Source of the DNA: an uncultured Bacteroidota bacterium
GTDB lineage: Bacteria; Bacteroidota; Bacteroidia; AKYH767-A; OLB10
Direction: 5' to 3'
Length of the DNA stretch: 64,000 bases
Assembly (NCBI GenBank): GCA_903847585.1
Contig: CAINEC010000162.1
Location: 1 to 64,000, forward strand
The position numbers and the translations under genes were made by a program. The notes beneath the pieces were generated by a model. It did not search any database. It was not told where the DNA came from and saw nothing but the letters and a program-made list of their open reading frames with translations. The first letter of the stretch is position 1. Each line of letters opens with the position of its first letter. This document shows positions 1-10,976 of this stretch, in pieces.

Positions 1-313
1 ATCCCAAGTACAAGTAGTTGTATTGAATGTTGCAGTTTCATAACAAGCTAAACTTGGTTGTGAAGGTTGTGAACCCGTTACATCCCAAGAACAAGTTGTT
101 GTATTAAAGTTCGCCGACTCATAACAAGCAAGTGTTGGTTGCGTAGGTTGACTTCCTGTTACATCCCAAGTACAAGTAGTTGTATTGAACGATGCTGTTT
201 CATAACATGCAAGTGTTGGTTGAGATGGTTGCGTACCTGTTACATCCCAAGTACAAGTTGTTGTATTGAACGATGCTGTTTCATAACAAGCTAATGCTGG
301 TTGTGCCGGTTGT
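1..313 (-). repeat. 81-bp coding tandem repeat in adhesin
   Basis: The string ATCCCAAG (plus strand) recurs at 1, 82, 163 and 244, an exact 81-bp period. It encodes a 27-residue unit containing CTWDVTG, QPxQP and LACYETA. At least four copies are visible and the array continues past the window edge. Each unit has two Cys residues. Confidence 0.9.
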
Positions 314-1728
314 GGAGTGATTGTCAAATTCAACGTTACCACCGAATCACAACCTGCTGCATTCGTACCTGTCCAAGTATATGTTCCGGATGCCGTATAG
401 GATGTTCCATTCCATGCATAACTGTTACATGCAGTAATTGTTTCAGTTGATGATGTTGGAATGCAATTGCTTAAAATAGTTAAATTGAGCGTAGCTACAG
501 AATCACATCCAACTGAATTAGTGCCTGTCCATGTATAAGTTCCACTTGTTGTATAAGTATTTCCATTCCAAGTGTAACTACCAATAGCACTTTCTGTAGT
601 GGTTGAAGTGCTTGATGGTTTTATAGTTAGGTTGAGCGTAAGTGTATCTCCACATGTATTCACATGCGTGTAGCTACCTGATTGCGTATACGTTTGTCCG
701 TTGAAGTTCCAATTGTATGCTCCACAAGATGACGCACTAACACTAATAGGTATATAAGCGGTGCGAAGTATTGGTGCAAAAGCTGAAATTGTTCCGGTCA
801 ATGCTGTTGTGCTTCCTGGTGAACGAACTGTATTACACTTGTGCGATGCAGCATTGAAGCCACAGTCAATAGTTGTAGCTGATAATGGGGAAGGTGCAGA
901 AAGGAGCACAATTTCAACTAATAAGTCTCCTAGATTTGGGTTATATGTGAAAGGAACCGTCAATGGTATTTGAACCAAAAAAGCCCCGGAGTCACCTGCA
1001 TTTACAGTTAAAGATCCAGAATAATTAGGAGTGCCTAATGCTGATGTACGGTTATTGGCAAATGTAGTGCTTGGAGTAAGATAATCCACATTTGCTTGTT
1101 GAAGATGGATTTCTACACTCGAATAAGTACGGCTTTGCGCAACTGCAGTTAAAGCTCTCAAATCAAGTTTTGTGATTTTTATTGGACCTGTTACCCCTTG
1201 CCCCGTCCAATTGGATGCATCATATAAACATTGCACACGACGTATACTTGAACCGATGACGTTGCCCGATGATCCGCCACCAGGGAAGACCGCAGGGTTA
1301 GGAATTTGCCCACTGAGAGGATAGGCATTTTGAATGGTAAGGTTGAGGACATTGGTTATTGCACCAACCGTGCTCGTGTAAAATCCACTTTGCGTGTACG
1401 TGTTACCGTCAAAGGCCCACGTATACGAATTGCAACTAGTTGCCACTGTAGTGTCTGTGCCTACATTGTTTATTATAGGATTCTGAATTTTTGCAGTACC
1501 AAGAGGTTGATTTTTACTCAATTTTAGGACTGAAGCATTTGCAAGGGTAGATGCGCCAAGTGAAATAGCCATCGCTACTGCACCCATGATCATGCGCTTT
1601 GCCAGTTTGTTTTTAAAGGACGTTTTTTCATCAGCAAACAGAGTAGTAGCTGAATCAGTATTTGAACGCATTTCTTGTGCGAACAAATTCCTGAATTTCT
1701 GTCCAAGACTTGTAGATTGTTTTTTCAT
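1..1728 (-). CDS. Large repeat-rich secreted adhesin-like protein (C-terminus beyond window)
   Basis: An open frame of 576 codons starts at ATG 1728 and runs off the window start without a stop, so the ORF track misses it; the plus-strand ORFs inside it are shadows. The N-terminus is basic and long, followed by a hydrophobic segment around residues 45-65 (MIMGAVAMAISLGASTLANA), which reads as an export signal preceded by an extended N-region. Next come a Trp/Tyr repeat (like YTWNGNTYTTSGTYT), a beta-sandwich-like insert, further copies of that repeat ending in CDSVATLNLTI, and then a perfect-period 27-residue repeat (CTWDVTG...LACYETA). Such repeats are common in Bacteroidota surface adhesins secreted by type IX secretion; the sorting domain would be outside the window. 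Secretion route and adhesion are inferred. Confidence 0.85.
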   Translation of the reverse strand, partial: MKKQSTSLGQKFRNLFAQEMRSNTDSATTLFADEKTSFKNKLAKRMIMGAVAMAISLGASTLANASVLKLSKNQPLGTAKIQNPIINNVGTDTTVATSCNSYTWAFDGNTYTQSGFYTSTVGAITNVLNLTIQNAYPLSGQIPNPAVFPGGGSSGNVIGSSIRRVQCLYDASNWTGQGVTGPIKITKLDLRALTAVAQSRTYSSVEIHLQQANVDYLTPSTTFANNRTSALGTPNYSGSLTVNAGDSGAFLVQIPLTVPFTYNPNLGDLLVEIVLLSAPSPLSATTIDCGFNAASHKCNTVRSPGSTTALTGTISAFAPILRTAYIPISVSASSCGAYNWNFNGQTYTQSGSYTHVNTCGDTLTLNLTIKPSSTSTTTESAIGSYTWNGNTYTTSGTYTWTGTNSVGCDSVATLNLTILSNCIPTSSTETITACNSYAWNGTSYTASGTYTWTGTNAAGCDSVVTLNLTITPQPAQPALACYETASFNTTTCTWDVTGTQPSQPTLACYETASFNTTTCTWDVTGSQPTQPTLACYESANFNTTTCSWDVTGSQPSQPSLACYETATFNTTTCTWD

Positions 1729-2196
1729 TTTATTTATTTAGGTTTGGTTATAACAAGTTTGATTAGTTACAATAAGATCTTAGTCAAATTGAAAACAATT
1801 GTCGATTTAAAATATACTATATAGTAAGTGATTTAAGGGTTAGAATCCTAAATCCAACGTAATTACCGAAAAAAATAAAAGCGAAGCAAGTTTTTTATTA
1901 TTATATTTAAGTTAACTGAATTATCAATAAAAAATGAGTGCATACACTCATTCGGCTTATGTAAATTGTTAATTGTAAAATTTCAGAAATTGATGATTTA
2001 AAGCAATTTTACCACTAAAGAAATTCTTTGCCGATTAATTCTTCTCCTTCAAATTAACAGATCCTTCGTCCCCTCCAAAAGCCCCAGCACTTCGGGAAGT
2101 GAAGCACATTAGCATATTAGACTATTATCAAATTTTCAAATTATCAAATTAGCAAATTAGCACATTAGCACATTAACAAATTAGCAAATTAGCAAA
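1729..2196. other. Intergenic region without a gene
   Basis: This AT-rich stretch between the adhesin start and the end of the RluA-type gene has no credible coding frame. It holds the presumed adhesin promoter (no clear TAnnTTTG box recognised), a minus-strand terminator at 1928-1952 and most of an 8-bp tandem repeat array at 2105-2208. Confidence 0.7.
1928..1952 (-). terminator. Intrinsic terminator of the panB-rluA side operon
   Basis: AATGAGTG and CACTCATT form a perfect 8-bp stem with a 4-nt loop (1933-1952). On the minus strand it is followed by a T-rich tail (TTTTATTG). It would stop minus-strand transcripts from the panB/RluA genes before the adhesin. Confidence 0.7.
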
Positions 2197-2208
2197 TTAG
2201 CACATTAA
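2105..2208. repeat. 8-bp tandem repeat, consensus CAAATTAG
   Basis: Thirteen consecutive 8-bp units, mostly CAAATTAG or CACATTAG with some diverged units, fill 2105-2208 in register. The last units encode the C-terminal residues and the stop codon of the RluA-type gene. The same unit, in reverse complement, forms the array at 26806-26885. Confidence 0.85.
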
Positions 2209-2901
2209 CCCATCGCGAAGCCTCGCGAGCACATTATCAAAATAATCCCATACCGCATCCTTCGGTGGATTGGCCGTTATAAAAACAGGTTCTTTTGTTA
2301 CTGGATGTTCAAACTTCACAGCTCTAGCATGTAAGTGAATAGAACCATCGGGATTACTACGATTAAATCCATATTTCAAATCGCCTTTAATTGGACAACC
2401 AATATCGGCTAACATAGTTCTGATTTGATGATGTCGCCCCGTATGTGGATTGATCTCTAACAAATGATAATTATCGGATGAAGCGAGTAGGGTGTAAGTC
2501 AGTTCACTTTTTAAAGTTCCCTCTTTGGCTACCTTACTGCAATAACTTTTGTTCTGCTTTTCATTCTTAGTCAAATAGCGAACAACCAACTCCTGCGTAT
2601 GCATTGGCTTATTCTTAACTACTGCCCAATACGTTTTTTGAATTTCCTTACTTTGAAACATCGCATTCATACGTGCAAGCGCCTTGCTTGTCCGTGCAAA
2701 AATTACAACCCCACTAACGGGACGGTCTATACGATGAACAACACCTAAAAAAACTTCGCCTGGCTTATTATACTTTTCTTTGATATAGGCTTTCACCTTG
2801 TCGCTTAAAGGAACATCTCCAGTCTTATCGCCTTGAACAATATCACCTGATTTCTTATTGACTACAATCAGATGATTATCCTCGTAAATAACTTCAATCA
2901 T
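2197..2901 (-). CDS. RluA-family RNA pseudouridine synthase
   Basis: This 234-residue protein is the compact catalytic form of the RluA/RluD family without an S4 domain. The catalytic Asp is D59 in HRIDRPVSG, and HTGRHHQIR and the GDLKYG region complete the active-site signature. It would isomerise uridine in rRNA or tRNA; the exact target cannot be told from sequence. It starts directly after the panB stop codon with no gap, so the two are probably co-transcribed. Its last residues (LMC) and stop lie inside an 8-bp tandem repeat, so the C-terminus may vary between strains. Confidence 0.85.
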   Translation of the reverse strand: MIEVIYEDNHLIVVNKKSGDIVQGDKTGDVPLSDKVKAYIKEKYNKPGEVFLGVVHRIDRPVSGVVIFARTSKALARMNAMFQSKEIQKTYWAVVKNKPMHTQELVVRYLTKNEKQNKSYCSKVAKEGTLKSELTYTLLASSDNYHLLEINPHTGRHHQIRTMLADIGCPIKGDLKYGFNRSNPDGSIHLHARAVKFEHPVTKEPVFITANPPKDAVWDYFDNVLARLRDGLMC

Positions 2902-3717
2902 TTAGTATTGCTCCTTTTCATTAGGAAAATCCTTTGCCTTCACATCAGTAATATACTGTTCCGTGGCACCCTTAATTTCATCAAAAAGATTCAAGTAGCG
3001 ACGTAAAAATCGTGGATTAAATCCTTGGTTTAATCCAAGCATATCGTGTAGTACTAGTACCTGTCCATCGGTACCGTTACCTGCACCAATACCAATCGTA
3101 GGGATTTTAAGTGAAGACGAAACTTCTGTTGCCAACTGAGCAGGAATTTTTTCAAGCACAAGGGAAAAACATCCAATATCTTCCAACATCTTCGCATCTT
3201 CTCTCAATCGTTGCGCTTCTTGTTCTTCCTTTGCACGCACTACATAAGTTCCGAATTTATAAATAGACTGAGGAGTTAATCCTAAATGTCCCATTACGGG
3301 TATCCCTGCCGTTAGAATACGTTCAATTGCTTCTTTAATTTCTCTTCCACCTTCTAACTTCACTGCATGAGCACCTGTTTCTTTCATAATGCGAATAGCA
3401 GAATTCAGCGCTTCTTTCGAATTACCCTGATAAGAACCGAAAGGTAAATCAACAATTACCAACGCACGATTAACAGCTCTCACCACACTTGCCGCATGAT
3501 AAATCATCTGATCTAATGTAATAGGTAGCGTAGTTTCATGTCCTGCCATTACATTACTCGCTGAATCACCTACTAAAATTACATCAATACCAGAGGCATC
3601 AACTATTTTTGCCATACTATAATCGTAGGCTGTAAGCATCGCTATTTTCTCGCCCTTTCGCTTTAATTCAGTTAGCGTATGCGTAGTTACTTTTTTTATT
3701 TCCTGATGTACTGACAT
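2902..3717 (-). CDS. panB: 3-methyl-2-oxobutanoate hydroxymethyltransferase
   Basis: PanB transfers a hydroxymethyl group from methylene-THF to 2-oxoisovalerate, the first committed step of pantothenate (CoA) synthesis, in the cytosol. The 271-residue length is normal. Recognisable blocks are [17 protein letters not shown] (metal/ketoacid site), [21 protein letters not shown] and [15 protein letters not shown]. It sits at the distal end of the kup-to-rluA minus-strand run, 3 bp after the preceding reading frame and directly abutting the RluA-type gene. No panC is visible nearby. Confidence 0.95.
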   Translation of the reverse strand: MSVHQEIKKVTTHTLTELKRKGEKIAMLTAYDYSMAKIVDASGIDVILVGDSASNVMAGHETTLPITLDQMIYHAASVVRAVNRALVIVDLPFGSYQGNSKEALNSAIRIMKETGAHAVKLEGGREIKEAIERILTAGIPVMGHLGLTPQSIYKFGTYVVRAKEEQEAQRLREDAKMLEDIGCFSLVLEKIPAQLATEVSSSLKIPTIGIGAGNGTDGQVLVLHDMLGLNQGFNPRFLRRYLNLFDEIKGATEQYITDVKAKDFPNEKEQY

Positions 3718-3720
3718 ATT

Positions 3721-4821
3721 TTATTTATTTGAAGAACCGGCCGATAATTTTCTTACTTTTCTACTAAGAACAGCATTTTCTTTTTCCAGCTCTTGATTTT
3801 TTTGTTTTAAATCATCTAATTCTAACATTAAAGAATCAATTTCAAGATCTGCAGGTGGAGGTATAGACTGAACACTTTTCAACGAATCATATTTACCATA
3901 GACAAACAAATACTCATTGACTAACGAATCATACTTTAGCTTTAATGAATTATTGGCAGCTACTGATGAAACATATTTCGACTCAAAATCATCTGGTGAT
4001 GTATAGCCCTTCGCCTTCATTGTTTCAACTACCAATGCTAATTCATCATTATCATTTTGCAATTTTTCTATAGTGGCTTTCAATTTTGCTATTTCAACAT
4101 TGACCGCAGCACTAGTCTCAGTAATAATACTATTATTATTGATAACTGCTTGATTACTTTTTTCTGTTTGTGTAACAACTATATTATCAATCGATAATTT
4201 CGTTTCAGGCCCAATTAAAATTCCGAAACTACCTTCCTTATATTCAATATCATTAAATGATAATAATCGCTTAGAATTAATCATTAGATCATAACTTCTA
4301 TCTTGACAAGCTATCGTGATGATGTTGTTTTGATTATAATTTACTAATCCTTCAGAAGTCACCCATCCATTTGACTTGCTATCTCCAGTTATATTCACAT
4401 ACAATCCATTTTTCACCTGACGTAATCTGTATTTTGATAAAGGACCAATTTCAAAAATGTATCCACCAACACTTGATTCCTGAAGCATAAATAAAACACC
4501 TACATATCCATCAATAGCTATTTCAATTGGGTTTATTCTAACGTTTAACTGAAATGCTGAAGCATTAATCTTCTTTGAACTCAAAATTGCATATGGTTCG
4601 CCTTTCACTTTTCTATTCATGTAATAAGTTCCATTCTGAACCATAAATAGATTATTAAAATTAGATAGGGTAGGCCAGTCCGTTGAAGCAGTATCAAAAT
4701 CTTCTCTGAAAATAGGAGTATTAAATTCAGCATTTACCAATGCGTTATTACTCATCTGTATCTGTGCTTGAGCAACAACTCCAGAAAATAGCATTAGTAA
4801 AATGACAATCGTTTTTTGCAT
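3721..4821 (-). CDS. Secreted protein with LamG-like domain and C-terminal coiled coil
   Basis: The 366-residue protein begins with a cleavable signal peptide (residues 1-20, ending VVAQAQ). Residues about 35-215 have the strand-rich pattern of a concanavalin/LamG-like jelly roll (FREDFDTAS near the start, SIDNIVVTQ at the end), of the kind seen in DUF1080-type domains. The C-terminal third is a heptad-rich coiled coil (LQNDNDELALVVETMKAKG and LDDLKQKNQELEKENAVLS). No catalytic motif is evident. It lies between dapA and panB with short spacing, suggesting co-transcription. It may be a periplasmic or surface structural protein, but the function is not known. Confidence 0.6.
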   Translation of the reverse strand: MQKTIVILLMLFSGVVAQAQIQMSNNALVNAEFNTPIFREDFDTASTDWPTLSNFNNLFMVQNGTYYMNRKVKGEPYAILSSKKINASAFQLNVRINPIEIAIDGYVGVLFMLQESSVGGYIFEIGPLSKYRLRQVKNGLYVNITGDSKSNGWVTSEGLVNYNQNNIITIACQDRSYDLMINSKRLLSFNDIEYKEGSFGILIGPETKLSIDNIVVTQTEKSNQAVINNNSIITETSAAVNVEIAKLKATIEKLQNDNDELALVVETMKAKGYTSPDDFESKYVSSVAANNSLKLKYDSLVNEYLFVYGKYDSLKSVQSIPPPADLEIDSLMLELDDLKQKNQELEKENAVLSRKVRKLSAGSSNK

Positions 4822-4830
4822 AACAGTTAT

Positions 4831-5715
4831 TTATAAACCTTTTATTGCAGACTTTAATTTTGATTTCAATGCAGCACTCACTTTTACCAATGGTAAGCGC
4901 ACTTGATCTTCCATAATGTTCAATTCAGCCAAAACTGCTTTTACTCCTGCAGGATTACCTTCTTGAAATAATAAAGGAATAAAACTATGGAATGGATAGT
5001 AAAGCTTTTGTGCAGTTTTATTATCGCCCTTAAGCGCAGCATTCACCATTTGAGAAAACTTCTTCGGATAGGCATTAGCCACAACAGAAATAACTCCAAC
5101 AGCACCTGCAGCGACTAACGGTAAGGTAATGCCGTCATCGCCTGATATCACTAAAAAGTCCTTGGACTTATGCTCAATAATCGACATTGCTTGTTCTACA
5201 TTTCCACTCGCTTCTTTAATTCCAATAACCGATTTACACTGCTTTGCAATTTCAAGTACAGTTAATGGAAGCATATTTGATCCTGTTCGAGATGGAACAT
5301 TGTATAATATCACTGGCACCTGACAAACCTTGTCTATTGACTTATAATGCTCAATAATTCCAGCTTGCGATGGCTTGTTATAAGCAGGAGATACTGATAA
5401 AATCGCATCGACACCTTTGAAATTAGTGCTTTTAATTTCTTCAACTAATTGCTGCGTATTATTTCCACCCATCCCTAAAACAACAGGCAAACGACCTTTA
5501 TTTGTTTTGATAACAGTTTGAATGACTAGTTGCTTTTCTTCATGATTTAATGTTACTCCTTCACCTGTCGTACCCAGCACAACTAAATAATCGCAACCAC
5601 CTTTCACAATATGCTGCACCAACTTTTCTAAGGCCTTTACATCAACAGCACCATTATTTTTAAAAGGCGTGACTAATGCAACACCTGTCCCAATAAACTT
5701 ATTTCGATTTTTCAT
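4831..5715 (-). CDS. dapA: 4-hydroxy-tetrahydrodipicolinate synthase
   Basis: DapA condenses pyruvate with aspartate semialdehyde in the lysine/diaminopimelate pathway. The 294-residue TIM barrel shows GTTGEGVTL (pyruvate-binding Thr-Thr), the catalytic Tyr in YNVPSRTG and the Schiff-base Lys in GIKEASGN. The start overlaps the end of the DUF6913 gene by 17 bp. The order ligA, DUF6913, dapA is a familiar Bacteroidota arrangement, and translational coupling is likely. Confidence 0.95.
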   Translation of the reverse strand: MKNRNKFIGTGVALVTPFKNNGAVDVKALEKLVQHIVKGGCDYLVVLGTTGEGVTLNHEEKQLVIQTVIKTNKGRLPVVLGMGGNNTQQLVEEIKSTNFKGVDAILSVSPAYNKPSQAGIIEHYKSIDKVCQVPVILYNVPSRTGSNMLPLTVLEIAKQCKSVIGIKEASGNVEQAMSIIEHKSKDFLVISGDDGITLPLVAAGAVGVISVVANAYPKKFSQMVNAALKGDNKTAQKLYYPFHSFIPLLFQEGNPAGVKAVLAELNIMEDQVRLPLVKVSAALKSKLKSAIKGL

Positions 5716-6253
5716 TTTTAATTTGCTTTAAATAATGATTTACCTGTTCGATAAAAGCAGGTAATTGCGTTTGCTCATTCACACTTATCATAAAGTTGTA
5801 ATATCGCTCTGCATTCTTAGCGTATTTTCCGATTTTGAATTTTGCCTTAGAAGAGGCTACCACATACTTAACAGGAATGTGATGTCCAATGTGTAAGTCG
5901 ATTAGTATATCAAACTCACGATCAACAAAACGTTTAACAATAGGAGAGATAGGCTTATAAAACCAGTTTAAATCTTTACGTGTAAAAAAGTCAAGACCTA
6001 ATTTTGAAAATCGCAGTGTAGGTAATTCTTTCTGATCATAATATCCCAACGCCAATACATCTTTATGAAATACTTCTCTTAAGTCTTTCACATATTTACG
6101 CACCATTTCGTAATGGGCTTCATTTGTTGAATCGTATATAATTCCAATACTTTCAGCCTGATCAAAAGGAATAAGATTGCTTTTAAGTGTTTTATTTCTG
6201 AATTCATTCAAAAACACTACATGTGCAATTTTATGTCGTAAGTTTTTTTTCAT
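5699..6253 (-). CDS. DUF6913 family protein
   Basis: This 184-residue protein belongs to the Bacteroidota family I recognise as DUF6913. It has a basic N-terminus and conserved-looking blocks (IGIIYDSTN, DILIDLH, FKIGKY). There is no signal peptide or membrane segment, so it is probably cytosolic. It overlaps dapA by 17 bp and follows ligA closely. Its biochemical role is unknown. Confidence 0.75.
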   Translation of the reverse strand: MKKNLRHKIAHVVFLNEFRNKTLKSNLIPFDQAESIGIIYDSTNEAHYEMVRKYVKDLREVFHKDVLALGYYDQKELPTLRFSKLGLDFFTRKDLNWFYKPISPIVKRFVDREFDILIDLHIGHHIPVKYVVASSKAKFKIGKYAKNAERYYNFMISVNEQTQLPAFIEQVNHYLKQIKNEKSK

Positions 6254-6280
6254 CTTAATACTATCAAGTAAATTTAGAAT

Positions 6281-8308
<2,028 letters not shown>

Positions 8309-10252
8309 TTAATCAATACGAGTAAACTTATAATTATTGGGAGGTGATACAATCAACGGCACTTTTTCAATGGTCACATTGCTTGTATCTAATCCGAATG
8401 CTTTTTCTTCTGAAATCGTAAGTTTTTTCATGAAGAAATACATATTTAAAATCACTTTGGTATAAACATCCAACGTGTTTTCATACGATAAAAACTTTTC
8501 CATTACAACGAATTTAAAGTCGCCAATAAGATGTTGTTTATTCAACGATGAATAACGACTTGTCAAATCCACCTCTTTGTTTTTCACCAATTCTTCAACC
8601 ACCTGACGGAACATTAAATTAATTCGTGGTGCCACACGGAATCCTAATTTAAATCGGATATGAATAATTTTATCATTTACTAATTCACGCACTTTATATT
8701 CCATGCGATAAGGTTCATCACAAACATCCAAGTGAACAAACCAATAAATATCTGCGCGCTTTGGTTGCTTCTGAAGAATACTGTAAACGACTTTATTTTC
8801 TACTTCATCATCATGCGAAGCACTTGTCAGATACACTAAGTGAGTCGAATATTTAGGAATAGATTCATCCTTACTAACATCATTAATAATATCAAAATAA
8901 TCAGGAAGCTTAACGAATTCAATTAACGATGTATTGATTTTTCTTGCCTCTCTCCATACATACATCACGGCTACAATAGCAGCTGCAATAAATACTGTTA
9001 CATAACCGCCATGAGAGAATTTATCAAGATTAGCAATTAAAAAAGCTAATTCGATTGTTGTAAATAAAACTACCACTAACCAAATCAAAATACGAGAATA
9101 CTTTTTCAGATAAAGATAATAGACCAATAGGGTAGTAGTACTAAGCATCGTAAGTACAATTGCTAATCCATATGCGGCTTCCATCTTACCTGACTCCTGG
9201 AAGTAAAGTACAATGCCAATGCATCCGAAACACATTAACCAATTTACGGTAGGGATATACAATTGACCTCTGATGTCCGTTGGATATTCAATTCGTCCTT
9301 TAGGAAGAAAATCCATTCGCATACCTTCGTTAATCAACGTAAAAGTACCACTGATTAAAGCCTGACTTGCAACGATAGCTGCTGATGTTGCAATACCAAT
9401 TCCGAAAGGTAAGAACCAACGAGGCATCAACACATAAAATGGTTTTAACTCTCCCAAGGCAGTTCCTGCATGTTGCATTAACCACGCTGCTTGTCCGAAG
9501 TAATTGACCAATAGCGCCACCTTCACAAAAATCCAACTCACACGAATATTTTGTCGACCGCAGTGACCCAAATCAGAATAAAGCGCTTCAGCACCAGTTG
9601 TACATAAAAAGACAGCACCTAACAACCAAAAACCTTCCGGATAACGAACGAGTAAATCGAACGCATACATTGGGTTAATCGCTTTTAAAACGCTAGGGAA
9701 TTGAGCCAGCTGATTAAAGCCAAGAATGAATAACATTAAAAACCAGATAAACATTACTGGTCCAAAAAACCTTCCCACGAATTTTGTCCCGAACTGCTGA
9801 ATAAAAAACAAAAAGAAAATGATGGATATAACAATTGGGATGATCTCAATATTCGGATTAATAACCTCTAATCCTTCAATGGCAGATGCGACGGATATGG
9901 GTGGCGTTATAATACCATCTGCGAGTAAAGCCGCACCGCCAATCATCGCTGGGATAAACAGCCATTTCACATGCATTTTGCGTACGAGCGCATACAAAGA
10001 AAAAATTCCTCCTTCCCCTTTGTTATCAGCACGAAGTGTTAGAATAATATACTTGAATGTGGTCTGTAATGTTAAGGTCCAGAAGATACACGATAGTCCA
10101 CCAAGGACTAATTGTTCGGTGATCGTTCTGCTACCTACAATTGCATTCATTACGTAAAGTGGAGATGTTCCAATATCACCGAAGATGATTCCGAGTGTAA
10201 CGAGCAAGCCCGCTGCCGTTACTTTATTATGATCAATATGTCCTGCTGCCAT
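8309..10252 (-). CDS. kup: Kup-type low-affinity potassium transporter
   Basis: The 647-residue inner-membrane protein has about twelve hydrophobic segments and a hydrophilic C-terminal cytosolic domain. Family signatures are GDIGTSPLYVMNAI near the N-terminus and NKGEGGIFSLYALV. It would import K+ together with protons. A -7 box (TATATTTG, minus strand, 10260-10267) sits so close to the ATG that the leader would be only a few nucleotides. Confidence 0.93.
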   Translation of the reverse strand: MAAGHIDHNKVTAAGLLVTLGIIFGDIGTSPLYVMNAIVGSRTITEQLVLGGLSCIFWTLTLQTTFKYIILTLRADNKGEGGIFSLYALVRKMHVKWLFIPAMIGGAALLADGIITPPISVASAIEGLEVINPNIEIIPIVISIIFFLFFIQQFGTKFVGRFFGPVMFIWFLMLFILGFNQLAQFPSVLKAINPMYAFDLLVRYPEGFWLLGAVFLCTTGAEALYSDLGHCGRQNIRVSWIFVKVALLVNYFGQAAWLMQHAGTALGELKPFYVLMPRWFLPFGIGIATSAAIVASQALISGTFTLINEGMRMDFLPKGRIEYPTDIRGQLYIPTVNWLMCFGCIGIVLYFQESGKMEAAYGLAIVLTMLSTTTLLVYYLYLKKYSRILIWLVVVLFTTIELAFLIANLDKFSHGGYVTVFIAAAIVAVMYVWREARKINTSLIEFVKLPDYFDIINDVSKDESIPKYSTHLVYLTSASHDDEVENKVVYSILQKQPKRADIYWFVHLDVCDEPYRMEYKVRELVNDKIIHIRFKLGFRVAPRINLMFRQVVEELVKNKEVDLTSRYSSLNKQHLIGDFKFVVMEKFLSYENTLDVYTKVILNMYFFMKKLTISEEKAFGLDTSNVTIEKVPLIVSPPNNYKFTRID

Positions 10253-10259
10253 AGCGTTG

Positions 10260-10267
10260 CAAATATA
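10260..10267 (-). promoter_or_regulatory. Bacteroidota -7 box for kup
   Basis: TATATTTG on the minus strand matches the TAnnTTTG consensus exactly. Its centre is about 11 bp before the kup ATG, predicting a near-leaderless transcript. No convincing -33 element was seen. Confidence 0.5.
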
Positions 10268-10336
10268 CTTTGAAAGCCTTTAAATTATTACGATTTATCG
10301 CCTTATTTTTAAGCCTCTTTTTAGCAATATTTTTAA

Positions 10337-10344
10337 TATATTTG
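10337..10344 (+). promoter_or_regulatory. Bacteroidota -7 box for the 10362 operon
   Basis: TATATTTG matches TAnnTTTG and lies 17 bp before the ATG at 10362. It is divergent from the kup promoter. Confidence 0.5.
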
Positions 10345-10361
10345 AAATCTACTTTTATACT

Positions 10362-10751
10362 ATGAATTCGAAAAACGTAAGGCTTTTACATGTGTTAGGC
10401 AGCATTTTGATTATTTGTGGCTTTTTAGCCTATTTCTATGCCGGGCAGAAGGCTATTAATCTGCTAAGTGCATCTATTGGTTTCGGAGCCTTAGCATGGA
10501 TCATTGCCTACCTTCAAAAAATCAATAAAGTAACGGCGTGGTATGGGTTCGCATTTACATTTTTATCGTCGATCATTTTCGGACAACGCTGTCTTGCTAA
10601 CCTAATGGCATTGATAGGTATTATTCAAAATCGTTTAGCATCAAATGCTTATCACAAAAGTATTTATGTGGTATTACTAAGTATTATCTGCGTTAGTTCC
10701 ATTTGCTCGATGATAGTTTACTACGTAAATCTGGAAGAGCCAAAAAAATAA
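10362..10751 (+). CDS. Small four-helix membrane protein of unknown function
   Basis: The 129-residue protein has four hydrophobic segments (about residues 8-26, 33-50, 58-75 and 98-122) separated by short basic loops, ending in EEPKK. I do not recognise the family. The gene stands 3 bp before the CDGSH gene and they probably form a two-gene operon. Confidence 0.6.
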   Translation: MNSKNVRLLHVLGSILIICGFLAYFYAGQKAINLLSASIGFGALAWIIAYLQKINKVTAWYGFAFTFLSSIIFGQRCLANLMALIGIIQNRLASNAYHKSIYVVLLSIICVSSICSMIVYYVNLEEPKK

Positions 10752-10754
10752 TCT

Positions 10755-10976
10755 ATGAAAACAAGAATCAAAATAAATTCAAACGGATCGATTAGAGTGG
10801 AGGGAGACTTCGAAATTGTTGACCACGAAGGCAATGTTTTTAATCTAAATGGCAGAACCTCAGTAGCACTTTGCAGATGTAATTTATCTGAAAATCGTCC
10901 TTTTTGCGATGGCGCTCATAAAGGAAAATTTGATTGCTCATCAGTAGCTTTTGAACTACCTGCTCCTAAAGCTTAA
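10755..10976 (+). CDS. CDGSH iron-sulfur domain protein
   Basis: A 73-residue protein with the complete CDGSH cluster signature CRCNLSENRPFCDGAH, where three Cys and one His bind a redox-active [2Fe-2S] cluster. There is no membrane anchor, so it is a soluble bacterial mitoNEET-like protein, probably in electron or cluster transfer. Its stop overlaps the stop of the convergent lipoprotein gene. Confidence 0.88.
   Translation: MKTRIKINSNGSIRVEGDFEIVDHEGNVFNLNGRTSVALCRCNLSENRPFCDGAHKGKFDCSSVAFELPAPKA

Noticed and set aside
1-313. 81-bp repeat array as CRISPR
   Set aside because: There are no unique spacers; the period is in frame and encodes 27-residue adhesin units.
761-1527. Plus-strand ORFs of 70 and 73 aa
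   Set aside because: They are shadows of the minus-strand adhesin, which has an uninterrupted frame, signal segment and repeats through this region.
2088-2101. CACTTCGGGAAGTG hairpin as a terminator
   Set aside because: The stem is only about 5 bp with no T-tract; the 1928-1952 hairpin is far better.
2105-2208. 8-bp array as a CRISPR or promoter cluster
   Set aside because: Units are contiguous with no spacers, and the TAATTTG core lacks the two-base gap of the TAnnTTTG box.
9819-10157. Plus-strand ORF of 112 aa
   Set aside because: It is antisense to kup membrane segments, with no independent signals.
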